Source: Candidatus Ruania gallistercoris
GTDB lineage: Bacteria > Actinomycetota > Actinomycetes > Actinomycetales > Beutenbergiaceae
Length of the DNA: 37,623 nucleotides
Direction: 5' to 3'
NCBI GenBank assembly: GCA_019116305.1
Contig: DXBY01000210.1
Span: forward strand, 1 to 37,623
Both the position numbers and the translations under genes were made by a program. Of the stretch, positions 21,456 to 29,054 are shown piece by piece. The notes under the pieces were generated by a model. It saw only the letters and a program-made list of their open reading frames with translations. It was not told where the DNA came from and ran no database searches. Position 1 is the stretch's first letter. Every line of letters begins with the position of its first letter.

Positions 21456-21707
21456 ATGGGTGTCGGTGGCGGAATCTTCCTGATCGTCGTCGGGGCGATC
21501 CTCAGCTTCGCGGTGCGGGACAGCTGGGACGTGGTGGACCTGACCGTCGTCGGTTACATCTGCATGGCCGCCGGCGTGCTCACGATCATCCTCGCGCTGG
21601 TGATCAACGCGCAACGGGCACGCACCCACCACACGGTCGAGCGCCGGGACACCGGGGTCCCGCCGGACCCGCGCGATCAGGGCGATCCCCGCAACCGCGG
21701 CTACTGA
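21456..21707 (+). CDS. DUF6458 family small membrane protein
   Basis: An 83-residue protein starting MGVGGGIFLIVVGAILSF, with a second hydrophobic segment (VGYICMAAGVLTIILALVI) and a hydrophilic tail rich in Arg, Asp and Pro. The opening MG(I/V)GGGIFLIV and the SWDVVDLTVVG turn are typical of DUF6458, a small two-helix actinobacterial membrane protein of unknown function. The ATG at 21456 starts the conserved block; purine-rich GGAGAGAGGA lies a little far upstream. Its last 7 bases overlap the end of the convergent beta-galactosidase gene. Confidence 0.85.
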   Translation: MGVGGGIFLIVVGAILSFAVRDSWDVVDLTVVGYICMAAGVLTIILALVINAQRARTHHTVERRDTGVPPDPRDQGDPRNRGY

Positions 21708-24097
21708 GCCGGCTGCTCCTGCACCACCGCCACGGCTCCGGCAGCGATCGTGATCTGCCCGCGCACCTCGCTGCCGGCGACCAGGTCCGTGCCCTTGGCC
21801 TCCACCTGCACCTGCTCGGCGGTGTGGTTGAGCAGGAACAGGAAGCCGGTGCCGTCCTCGGCGACCCGCCGGGTGACCTCCACTCCGCGCGGTACCTGGG
21901 CCACCGGCTGCACCCCGGCCTCGGCGAGCAGCTCCTCCAGCAGGGCGGCGGTCCCGGCTTCGTCCTGCCGGGTGGCCACGTACCAGGCGGCACCCTGGCC
22001 CACCGGGTTCCGGGTGATCGCCGGCCCGCCGGGCAGTGGCCCGTCGGCAAAGCTGCGCCGCACCTCGGCGGTCGTCACCTCGATCCGCTCGGTCCACACA
22101 TCGGCGCCGCTACCGTCGTCGAGACTGACCGTCTCTCCGGCGAGCATCGGGAAGAACTCGTCGCTGCGCACTCCGAGGAGGTCACGGAAGGCACCCGGGT
22201 AGCCGCCCAGACGCACCTGATCGTTCTCGTCCACGATCCCGGAGAAGTAGGTGATCGCCACAGTGGCACCGGCCTCGGCCGCGGCCGCGATGTTCTCCGC
22301 GTCCGCATCCTTGACCAGGTACAGCGTGGGCACCAGCACCAGGTCGTAGCCGGTGAGGTCGCCGCTGGGGTGCACCACGTCCACGGCCACGCCCCGGTAC
22401 CAGAGCTCACGGTAGAGCGCGCGGATCCGGTCGCCATAGCTGACGTCCTCGCTCGGGTGGGAGTCCAGCTCGGTGGCCCACCAAGCGTGGTAGTCGAAGA
22501 CGAGGGCGACCTGGGCGCGCAGCTGCGAGCCGACCACCGGGGTGAGCGAACTGAGCACCTCGCCGAGGCGCACTGACTCCCGCCAGATGGCCGAGTCCCG
22601 GCCGGCGTGCGGAATCAGCGCGGAGTGGAACTTCTCCGCACCGGCCTTAGAGGCACGGAGCTGGAAGAACATCACCGAGTCCGCACCGCGGGCCACGTGG
22701 GACAACGAGTTGCGGATCATCTCCCCGGGTCCCTTGGCGCGGTTGTGCGGTTGCCAGTTCACCGCACCGGTGGAGTGTTCCATCAGGATCCAGCGCTTGC
22801 CCCGGGCGACGCCACGGGTCATGTCCGCCGCCAGCGCCAGATCGATCTCCCGTTCCGGGTCGGCCGCGATGGTGTAGTGGTCGGTGGCCACCACATCCAC
22901 CTCCTCGGCCCAGCGGAAGTAGTCCATCCACTTGGTGTTCAGGGACACCATGAAGTTGGTGGTGGACGGCACTCTGGGCGTGATCGGGCGGACCGCGTCC
23001 CGCAGCTTGCGGTAATAGTCCAGCATCGTGTCCGAGGAGAACCGGGCGAAGTCCAGCTGCTGAGTCGGGTTGGAATAGGTGGGCGCCGTCAGCGGGGGAA
23101 GCACATCCTTGAAGGCGCCATAGCGTTGGGACCAGAAGGCAGTGCCCCAGGCCTCGTTCAGCCGGTCGACGGTGCGGTACTTGCGGCGCAGCCAGGTGCG
23201 GAAGGCACGGGTGGCGGACTCGGAGAAGTCGTGCGGAGTGTGGCAGCCGATCTCGTTGTCGATGTGCCAGAGGGCCAGCGCCGGGTGGTCGGCGTAGCGT
23301 TCGGCCATCGCCTTGGCCATCTTCACGGCGTAGTCCCGGTACACAGTGGAGGAAGGGGCGTAGGACTGCCGGCCGCCCTGACTGAGCACCACGCCGTCCG
23401 CAGTGCGCGGCAGGACCTCGGGGTTCTTCATCGTCAGCCACGGCGGCGGGGAGGCGGTCGCCGTGGCCAGCGCGACCTGGATCCCGGCGGCGGCGAGCCG
23501 GTCCATGATGTTGTCCAACCAGGCCCACTCGTACCGGCCCTCACGGGGTTCGATACTCGCCCAGGCGAAGATCGCCAGGCTGACGAGGTTCACCCCGGCC
23601 TCTCGCATCAGCTCGATGTCTTCGAGGCGGACGTGCATCGGCCACTGTTCCGGGTTGTAGTCGCCCCCGTAGCCCATCACGGTCAGGCCGATCGGCCAGT
23701 CCGGGGTGGCCGGCTTCGCCGGGGTGGGCTCCGGGTCCGGCTCCGGCTCGGCGGCGGCTTCGGGCGCTTCCGCGGGAGCGGTGGGCTCGGGCTCGACGGA
23801 CGCGGCGCCCGCCTCCCCATCCGACCCTTCAGTGGAAGCGGCGCCCGCGTCGGAGACCTCCGGGTCCTGAGGCGCTTCCGCGGAAGCGCCCCCGCCGGCC
23901 TCGGTCACATCGCGCCCGGGGGCTCCAATGGAAGCGGCACCGGTGACCTCAGCGCCCGTCTGCGCAGCAGCGCCGTCAGAGTCATCCGTGGCAACGGATT
24001 CAGCACCCAACACAGGAGCCGGCTCAGCAGGCGGGGACTCCACCGGTTCAGACGGTGCAGTTGCATCGGAGGAGGAGGCAGTGACGTCGTCGGCCAT
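21701..24097 (-). CDS. GH42 beta-galactosidase with acidic N-terminal extension
   Basis: The 798-residue frame contains a complete glycoside hydrolase family 42 enzyme from about residue 134. It has the GYGGDYNPEQWP opening, acid/base Glu in WHIDNEIGCH and nucleophile Glu in WILMEHSTGAVNW, then a trimerisation-type domain (VALVFDYHAWWATELDS) and a small C-terminal beta domain. GH42 enzymes are normally cytoplasmic and cleave short beta-galactosides. Residues 1-133 are low-complexity Ala/Glu/Pro/Ser/Asp, strongly acidic, without signal peptide or anchor. The start at 24097 lacks a good Shine-Dalgarno, so a later start is possible, but no obvious one begins at the catalytic domain. The TAG stop overlaps the convergent DUF6458 gene. 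Confidence 0.92.
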   Translation of the reverse strand: MADDVTASSSDATAPSEPVESPPAEPAPVLGAESVATDDSDGAAAQTGAEVTGAASIGAPGRDVTEAGGGASAEAPQDPEVSDAGAASTEGSDGEAGAASVEPEPTAPAEAPEAAAEPEPDPEPTPAKPATPDWPIGLTVMGYGGDYNPEQWPMHVRLEDIELMREAGVNLVSLAIFAWASIEPREGRYEWAWLDNIMDRLAAAGIQVALATATASPPPWLTMKNPEVLPRTADGVVLSQGGRQSYAPSSTVYRDYAVKMAKAMAERYADHPALALWHIDNEIGCHTPHDFSESATRAFRTWLRRKYRTVDRLNEAWGTAFWSQRYGAFKDVLPPLTAPTYSNPTQQLDFARFSSDTMLDYYRKLRDAVRPITPRVPSTTNFMVSLNTKWMDYFRWAEEVDVVATDHYTIAADPEREIDLALAADMTRGVARGKRWILMEHSTGAVNWQPHNRAKGPGEMIRNSLSHVARGADSVMFFQLRASKAGAEKFHSALIPHAGRDSAIWRESVRLGEVLSSLTPVVGSQLRAQVALVFDYHAWWATELDSHPSEDVSYGDRIRALYRELWYRGVAVDVVHPSGDLTGYDLVLVPTLYLVKDADAENIAAAAEAGATVAITYFSGIVDENDQVRLGGYPGAFRDLLGVRSDEFFPMLAGETVSLDDGSGADVWTERIEVTTAEVRRSFADGPLPGGPAITRNPVGQGAAWYVATRQDEAGTAALLEELLAEAGVQPVAQVPRGVEVTRRVAEDGTGFLFLLNHTAEQVQVEAKGTDLVAGSEVRGQITIAAGAVAVVQEQPAQ

Positions 24098-24217
24098 GGG
24101 GAAAGCGTATTGAGGGCGCGCACGAAACGCTAATCCCGACCGACCGTTCGAGTTTTAGCCTCGCTGCGCCGACCCTTCGCCCCCGGTGACCCACGCTCCC
24201 GGACCGTCAGAAGTGGT

Positions 24218-24238
24218 GGGTGTGCGCGCGGCACACCC
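24218..24238 (-). terminator. Hairpin after the DUF2804 gene
   Basis: GGGTGTG and CACACCC pair perfectly around a 7-base GC-rich loop, about 80 bases beyond the DUF2804 stop and upstream of the GH42 start. No U-tract. Nothing else stands out in the 222-base gap between the two genes. Confidence 0.35.
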
Positions 24239-24319
24239 TGCCGTGCCGACGGTTCGTGCGGTGGGCTGGCGGCTGCTCAGTTGGCCGCCGAACAACTGTG
24301 CCCGGTCAGTGCTGGCTGG

Positions 24320-25329
24320 TCACCACCGGTTGTGCACCTCCTCGGCCCACCCGACCAGTCCGGCGAAGGTCACCACCTCACCGCCGTCGAGGGCGACCTG
24401 CCCGGACCAGTGGCCGAAGCACTGGTCGGTGCGGGAGGAGAGCACCACGAAGTCGGTCCGCGAGCGCTTGTTGTAGAAGGGCACGAACTCAGCCTCCAGG
24501 CCGGCACCGCCGATCCGCCACGGCCGGCGCCAGTCGGCGAGGTCGTAGTCCCAGTCCAGCTCACCGTGCAGCTTGTGCAGCCGACCGTCCACCAGGACGG
24601 CGTTCTCCGTGGACCCGGTGCCTGCGGTCCACTTCCCGCCGACCTGCAGCCCGGTCACGCGGCCGCCGTCACCCCCGGACCCGGCGCCCCAGTTCCACTT
24701 GATGTCGTGCGGCCACCGCCCGCGACCATGGTCGAGCACCGCCCAGGACCCCTCCGGCACGCGGTGCTCCACCCCGTCCAGCCAGATCCGCCCGGTCACC
24801 GGCCGTGCCACGTCCTTGACCGTGTACTGGAACCGGGTCCTGCTCCACGGCACCACCACGGCGAGCCGTTCGTGCCCGGGCGGCAACTGTGCCCGCAGAT
24901 CCAGGCGCACACCGGGCGCGATCGCGCGCAGGCGAGTTCCGCCGTCGACCTCATCGATGGCCAGGGCGAGATCCTTCGCCCCCCCCGCGAGGACCCGCCC
25001 TCGACCACCGCCGGCAGCTGCACCCCACGCGGCGGGATCACCGTGGCGCTCTGGCTCCACGTCTGCTCCGAGGCCCGGTCGAGCACCCAGAGCTCGTGCA
25101 CCGCCGCATAGTCGATGTGCGAGATGGTCAGGCCGATCAGGTGGGTGGGCGTGATCACGCCCCAGTACTCCCAGCGCTTGTTCCGGCCCCAGCCGCGCCC
25201 GATGCCGGTGGTGTCCACGATCGGCTGGCGTGCCCAGCCGGCGGCGGCGGGGTTGAAGTCGCCCCTGGGCAGGGTCAGCGAGACCGGTTCGGTCAGCTCC
25301 CGCTCGCGGGTCAGGTCGGCCTCGGTCAT
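24320..25329 (-). pseudogene. DUF2804 domain protein, frameshifted in a C8 tract
   Basis: The N-terminal part starts at ATG 25329 (MTEADLTRERELTEPVSL, with a GAGGAG Shine-Dalgarno) and continues through GDFNPAAAGWARQ and NKRWEYWGVITPTHLIGLTISHIDY to about 24987. The C-terminal part, in another frame, carries KDLALAIDEVDGGTRLR, WSRTRFQYTVKD, DIKWNWGAGSG and FVPFYNKRSRTDF, and ends at 24320. Both halves belong to DUF2804, a family of unknown function with a lipocalin-like look. The switch falls at eight C (24979-24986). One more base there would restore a single protein of about 336 residues (GGSSRGG-AKDLALA). It may be a sequencing/assembly slip, a recent mutation, or slippage-controlled expression. 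Confidence 0.8.
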
Positions 25330-25552
25330 CGTCTGCTCCTCGCCTCGATATGACCGCCGACCTGCCCGGCCAGCGCGCAGAGCCGGGCTCAGGTGCGCAG
25401 CCACGGGCAGCGGTCGAACGGGTCACCACCGGACTCGATGCTACGACCGGCCCCGGGGGGCAGCGGCCAGTTCGCGGCCGGGAATGCCTGCCGGGCGGGT
25501 GCGGTTCTGCTGGCATGAACGCCTTCGCCACGCATGTCCCGGCCAGGTTGCG
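25330..25552. other. Divergent intergenic region
   Basis: About 220 bases separate the divergent DUF2804 and fusion-oxidoreductase genes. It must contain both promoters, but I see no convincing -35/-10 pair or palindrome; GC content stays high throughout. Confidence 0.4.
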
Positions 25553-27820
25553 ATGACCGACTACGGCCACGACCTCCAGTTCGGCACCTTCCTCACCCCG
25601 CAGAACGCCGACCCACACGTCCCGGTCCAGCTTGCCCAGCTCACCGAGGCGGTCGGGCTGGACCTGGTCACCTTCCAGGACCACCCATACCAACCGGCTT
25701 TCCTGGACACCTGGACGCTGATCAGCTGGGTCGCCGCGCAGACCGAGAAGGTGACGATCGCCGGGAACGTGCTGAACCTGCCGCTGCGTCAGCCCGCAGT
25801 ACTGGCCCGGTCGGTGGCCTCCCTGGACCGGCTCTCCTCCGGACGCGTCGCGCTGGGCCTTGGCACCGGCGGCTTCTGGGACGCGATCGAGGCGATGGGC
25901 GGGCCACGGCGCGCCCCCGGGGAAGCAGTCGAGGCGCTCATCGAGGCGCTGGGGATCATCCGCGGGATCTGGGACGCCGCCGAGCGCCGCCCACTGCGGC
26001 TGGCCGGCGAGCACTACCAGGTCTCCGGCGCCAAACGCGGGCCCGCACCCGCTCACGACGTGCCGATCTGGCTCGGCGCCTACAAGCCGCGGATGCTCCG
26101 GCTGACCGGCCGGGAGGCGGACGGCTGGCTGCCCTCGCTCGGGTACCTGAAGGACGGCGAACTCGCCCGCGGGAACGCGATCATCGACGAAGCCGCCGAA
26201 GAAGCCGGTCGGCACCCCGCCCAGGTGCGGCGGCTACTGAACATCGGCGGCGCCATCACCGAGGTATCCGGCGGGCAGCTACAGGGACCGGTGCCACAGT
26301 GGGTGGACGAGCTCACCGCGTTCGCGCTCGAGGACGGGATCGGCACCTTCATCCTCGCTGGGGACGACCCGAGCACGATCCAGGTCTTCGGCGAGGAGAT
26401 CGCACCGGCGGTGCGGGAGGCGGTCGTCGCCGAGCGGCGCTCCCGAGGCACGACGGCGGCGCACACCCGGCGAGGTCGAGCCGCCTTGGAACTGCGCCGG
26501 CCGGGGATCGACTACGAGGCGGTGCCGGCATCGTTGGCTGCGACCGCCGTCGAACCGGGTGACCGGGGCTATGCCACGGTGCGGCACAACTACCTGCGGT
26601 CCGGCTCTCCCGGCCTGGTGCTGCTGCCGCGCAGCACGGCGGAAGTGGTGGAGGCGCTCGGCTATGCGCGAGCGCAGGACGTGCCGCTCGGGGTGCGATC
26701 CGGTGGGCACGGGATCAGCGGCCGGTCCACGAATGACGGCGGGATCGTGCTCGACCTACGCGCCCTGGACGAGGTGAGACTGCTCGACGCCGGCCAACGC
26801 AGGGTGCGCCTGGGTGCGGGCGCCACCTGGGAGAAGGTCGCCCGCACGCTCACCGAGCACGAGCTGGCGATCTCCTCCGGGGACTACGGCGGGGTGGGCG
26901 TCGGCGGGCTGGCCACCACCGGCGGAGTGGGCCTGCTCGGACGGCAGTACGGCCTGACCATCGACCACGTGCTCGCCGCGGACGTGGTGCTCGCCGACGG
27001 CAGCGTGGTGCGAGCCTCGGCTGAGGAGAACCCGGACCTGCTCTGGGCGCTGCGCGGCGCCGGCGGGAACTTCGGCGTGGTCACCGCGGTGGAGGTAGCG
27101 GCGATGCCGTTGCGCCGGGTGGTGTTCTCCCAGATGGTCTTCGACGCCACCGACACCGCTGGGCTGCTGCAGCGTTGGGGCGAGCTGGTGGAGGCCTCGC
27201 CGCGGGAGCTGACCAGTTTCCTCATCCTGTCGGCGAACCGCGGCGGCCAAGGGCCGGTGGCCCAGCTGATGAGCGTGCTGGCCACCGACGACACCGAGGC
27301 CGCGGTGCCGATGCTGGAACAGCTCGCCGGGGCCGGCGACCTGCTGGACCACCGGGCATATCTGCTGCCGTACGCGCAGGTGCTGCAGGCGGCCGAACGT
27401 CAGCACAGCGGCGGCGGAGACCCGGCGGTGCGCTCCACGCTGGTGGAGCACCTGGATGTCGAGGTGAGCAGCGCGTTCGCGCAGGTGGCGGCCTCGCCCG
27501 CGGCCTACTTCCTGCAGATCCGCGCCACCGGCGGGGCAGCGAACGATCTGGCAACCGATGCCACGGCGTACCCGCACCGCCGGCAGAACTTCCTGCTCAC
27601 CGCGATGTCGGCGAACCAGGCCCGGATCGATGCGGTCTGGGATGCGGAGATGGCCGCGCACTCCGACGGGCTCTACCTGTCCTTCGACACCGACACCCGT
27701 CCGGAGCGGCTGCCCGAGGCGTTCGGAGCGAACCTGCCGCGGCTGCGCGAGCTGAAGCGGCGCTACGACCCGGAGAACATCTTCAGGGCGAACTTCCCGA
27801 TCCCGCCGGCAACCGCCTGA
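25553..27820 (+). CDS. Fusion of LLM-class flavin/F420 oxidoreductase and FAD-linked (PCMH/BBE) oxidase
   Basis: One uninterrupted frame of 755 residues encodes two enzymes. Residues 1 to about 290 are a luciferase-like oxidoreductase (LQFGTFLTPQN, VTFQDHPYQ, VTIAGNVLNLPLRQPAVLARSVASLDRLSSGRVALGLGTGG, IWLGAYKPRML). After an Arg-rich linker (about 290-325) comes a vanillyl-alcohol-oxidase/berberine-bridge-type enzyme: PCMH domain with PRSTAEVVEALGYA, VRSGGHGISG (His near residue 386, the usual covalent FAD site), GVGVGGLATTGGVGLLGRQYGLTIDHVLAADVVLADG, and the BBE tail YDPENIFRANFPIPP. The second covalent Cys of bicovalent enzymes is replaced (GDYGGVGVGG), so one flavin bond is expected. The start is ATG 25553, with only a weak Shine-Dalgarno. 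Substrate unknown; possibly two consecutive redox steps on one molecule. Confidence 0.9.
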   Translation: MTDYGHDLQFGTFLTPQNADPHVPVQLAQLTEAVGLDLVTFQDHPYQPAFLDTWTLISWVAAQTEKVTIAGNVLNLPLRQPAVLARSVASLDRLSSGRVALGLGTGGFWDAIEAMGGPRRAPGEAVEALIEALGIIRGIWDAAERRPLRLAGEHYQVSGAKRGPAPAHDVPIWLGAYKPRMLRLTGREADGWLPSLGYLKDGELARGNAIIDEAAEEAGRHPAQVRRLLNIGGAITEVSGGQLQGPVPQWVDELTAFALEDGIGTFILAGDDPSTIQVFGEEIAPAVREAVVAERRSRGTTAAHTRRGRAALELRRPGIDYEAVPASLAATAVEPGDRGYATVRHNYLRSGSPGLVLLPRSTAEVVEALGYARAQDVPLGVRSGGHGISGRSTNDGGIVLDLRALDEVRLLDAGQRRVRLGAGATWEKVARTLTEHELAISSGDYGGVGVGGLATTGGVGLLGRQYGLTIDHVLAADVVLADGSVVRASAEENPDLLWALRGAGGNFGVVTAVEVAAMPLRRVVFSQMVFDATDTAGLLQRWGELVEASPRELTSFLILSANRGGQGPVAQLMSVLATDDTEAAVPMLEQLAGAGDLLDHRAYLLPYAQVLQAAERQHSGGGDPAVRSTLVEHLDVEVSSAFAQVAASPAAYFLQIRATGGAANDLATDATAYPHRRQNFLLTAMSANQARIDAVWDAEMAAHSDGLYLSFDTDTRPERLPEAFGANLPRLRELKRRYDPENIFRANFPIPPATA

Positions 27821-27852
27821 GACCGCGACCCGGCACTGCACGCCTTCTGCTC

Positions 27853-27940
27853 CATCGGAGGTAGCTGCGGCGGTCTGAGGTGACCCGCGCGTACCTCCGA
27901 TCGCCGCGCGTACCTCCGATCGCCGCACTCACCTCCGATG
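27853..27940. repeat. Inverted-repeat element, copy A (three 19-bp units)
   Basis: An 88-bp element bounded by CATCGGAGGT (27853-27862) and its complement ACCTCCGATG (27931-27940). Its right half is a tandem of 19-base units beginning ACCTCCGAT at 27893, 27912 and 27931, with CGCCGC between them. The left half is the inverted, less regular equivalent (GCTGCGGCGGTCTGAGG), so the whole can fold as a long hairpin. A shorter second copy lies at 28900-28968; the SDR gene is between them. Confidence 0.8.
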
Positions 27941-28001
27941 GCGGCGCCGAGCCGGTGCGCAACGACCCAGCAGGAATAATTGAAGGTTCATCAGCCTTCT
28001 C

Positions 28002-28029
28002 CCAAGTAGATGCATACGTATCTACCTGG
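28002..28029 (+). promoter_or_regulatory. Palindromic operator upstream of the SDR gene
   Basis: Arms CCAAGTAGAT (28002-28011) and ATCTACCTGG (28020-28029) are complementary at 9 of 10 positions around the 8-base centre GCATACGT. It overlaps the start of the Shine-Dalgarno region and lies 14 bases before the ATG, a typical repressor site for TetR-, MarR- or PadR-type regulators. A second imperfect dyad (GAAGG...CCTTC) lies at 27982-27999. No regulator gene is adjacent. Confidence 0.6.
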
Positions 28030-28043
28030 GAGGAGCAGAGATC

Positions 28044-28880
28044 ATGACGAACTACGTTGACGGCAAGGTCATCATCATCACCGGTGCGGGCAGCGGCTTC
28101 GGCAAGCTCGTAGCGCAGATGACCGCGGAGCTCGGTGCGAAGGTGATCGGCGCCGACATCAACGAGGAGAACCTCAAGACCGTGGTCGACGGCATCCGCG
28201 CCAAGGGCCAGACCGCCGAGTACCAGGTCGCCGACGTGACCGACAAGGCGCAGATGGATGCCGTGGCCGCATTCGCCGTCGAGAAGTTCGGCCGCATCGA
28301 CGCGATGCTGAACAACGCCGGCATCATGCCGCTGGCCTACTTCGCCGACCACAAGGAGGCCTGGCAGAGCTGGCACAAGTCGATCGACATCAACATCAAG
28401 GGTGTGGTGAACGGCATCACCGCCGTCTACGACCAGATGATCGCCCAGGGCGAGGGCCAGGTGGTGAACATCTCCTCGATCTACGGCAACTACGGTATCC
28501 CCGGCTCCGGCGTCTACAGCGCCACCAAGGCAGCGGTGAAGGTCATCTCCGACTCGTTGCGGGTGGAGGCCCAGGGCAAGATCAAGGTCACCACGCTCAA
28601 GCCCACCGGGATCCCGGGGACAAACTTGGCCAGCGCGGTGGTGAATGAGGAGGCCATCCTGGGCCTGACCGGGCACAACTACACCTCCTATCCCAGCACG
28701 GCCGCGGCCTGGGCCGAGGGGACGCTCCCGGCGGAGCAGACGGACCCGAACAGCGTGCAGTACTGGACCGTCACCCCCGAGGAGCTCGCGCAGAACGTCG
28801 TCTACGTGATCAACCAGCCGTGGGGCGTGAACATCAGTGACATCACCGTGCGCGCCACCGGTGAGGACTACGTGTACTGA
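28044..28880 (+). CDS. SDR family NAD(P)-dependent oxidoreductase
   Basis: A complete 278-residue classical short-chain dehydrogenase: TGAGSGFG nucleotide motif near the N-terminus, NNAGIM, catalytic Ser in VNISSIYG, and YSATKAAVK with the catalytic Tyr and Lys. The Asp-rich ADIN after the second strand suggests NAD(H) preference. The region after the active site is long and unusual (GHNYTSYPSTAAAWAEGTLPAEQ), probably a substrate lid. The start is ATG 28044 with a strong GGGAGGAG. Its own palindromic operator and the flanking repeat elements suggest an independently regulated, single-gene unit. Substrate not recognisable. Confidence 0.93.
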   Translation: MTNYVDGKVIIITGAGSGFGKLVAQMTAELGAKVIGADINEENLKTVVDGIRAKGQTAEYQVADVTDKAQMDAVAAFAVEKFGRIDAMLNNAGIMPLAYFADHKEAWQSWHKSIDINIKGVVNGITAVYDQMIAQGEGQVVNISSIYGNYGIPGSGVYSATKAAVKVISDSLRVEAQGKIKVTTLKPTGIPGTNLASAVVNEEAILGLTGHNYTSYPSTAAAWAEGTLPAEQTDPNSVQYWTVTPEELAQNVVYVINQPWGVNISDITVRATGEDYVY

Positions 28881-28899
28881 CGCCGGGTGAGCGCGACCG

Positions 28900-28968
28900 C
28901 ATCGGAGGTCGCTGCGGCGGTCTGAGGGGTGGCGCGACGACCTCCGACCGCCGCGCTCACCTCCGATG
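28900..28968. repeat. Inverted-repeat element, copy B (two 19-bp units)
   Basis: A 69-bp element bounded by CATCGGAGGT (28900-28909) and ACCTCCGATG (28959-28968). It shares the left arm GCTGCGGCGGTCTGAGG with copy A and has ACCTCCGA units at 28940 and 28959. It is exactly one 19-base unit shorter than copy A. It begins 19 bases after the SDR stop and could also serve as a terminator. Confidence 0.8.
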
Positions 28969-29042
28969 CATGCCGGGGCGGATGGGCACCAGCGTGGTGC
29001 TCATCCGCCTTTCGTCGCATTCCACCGCGCGTGCGGACCGGC

Positions 29043-29048
29043 GAGAAT
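29043..29048 (+). promoter_or_regulatory. Candidate -10 of a leaderless histidine kinase transcript
   Basis: GAGAAT ends 6 bases before the ATG at 29055, which would place the transcript start at or next to the start codon. No Shine-Dalgarno is evident, consistent with a leaderless message, common in actinobacteria. No clear -35. Confidence 0.4.
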
Positions 29049-29054
29049 GGGGCC

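Noticed and set aside
24320..26215. A 631-codon minus-strand frame covering the DUF2804 C-terminus and extending past 25329
   Set aside because: The upstream part is the shadow of the LLM domain gene. Only the part below about 24987 encodes conserved DUF2804 sequence, and the true N-terminus is in another frame.
27853..27940. 19-bp tandem units considered as a CRISPR array
   Set aside because: The units are adjacent repeats with no unique spacers, only two or three copies, and no cas genes nearby.
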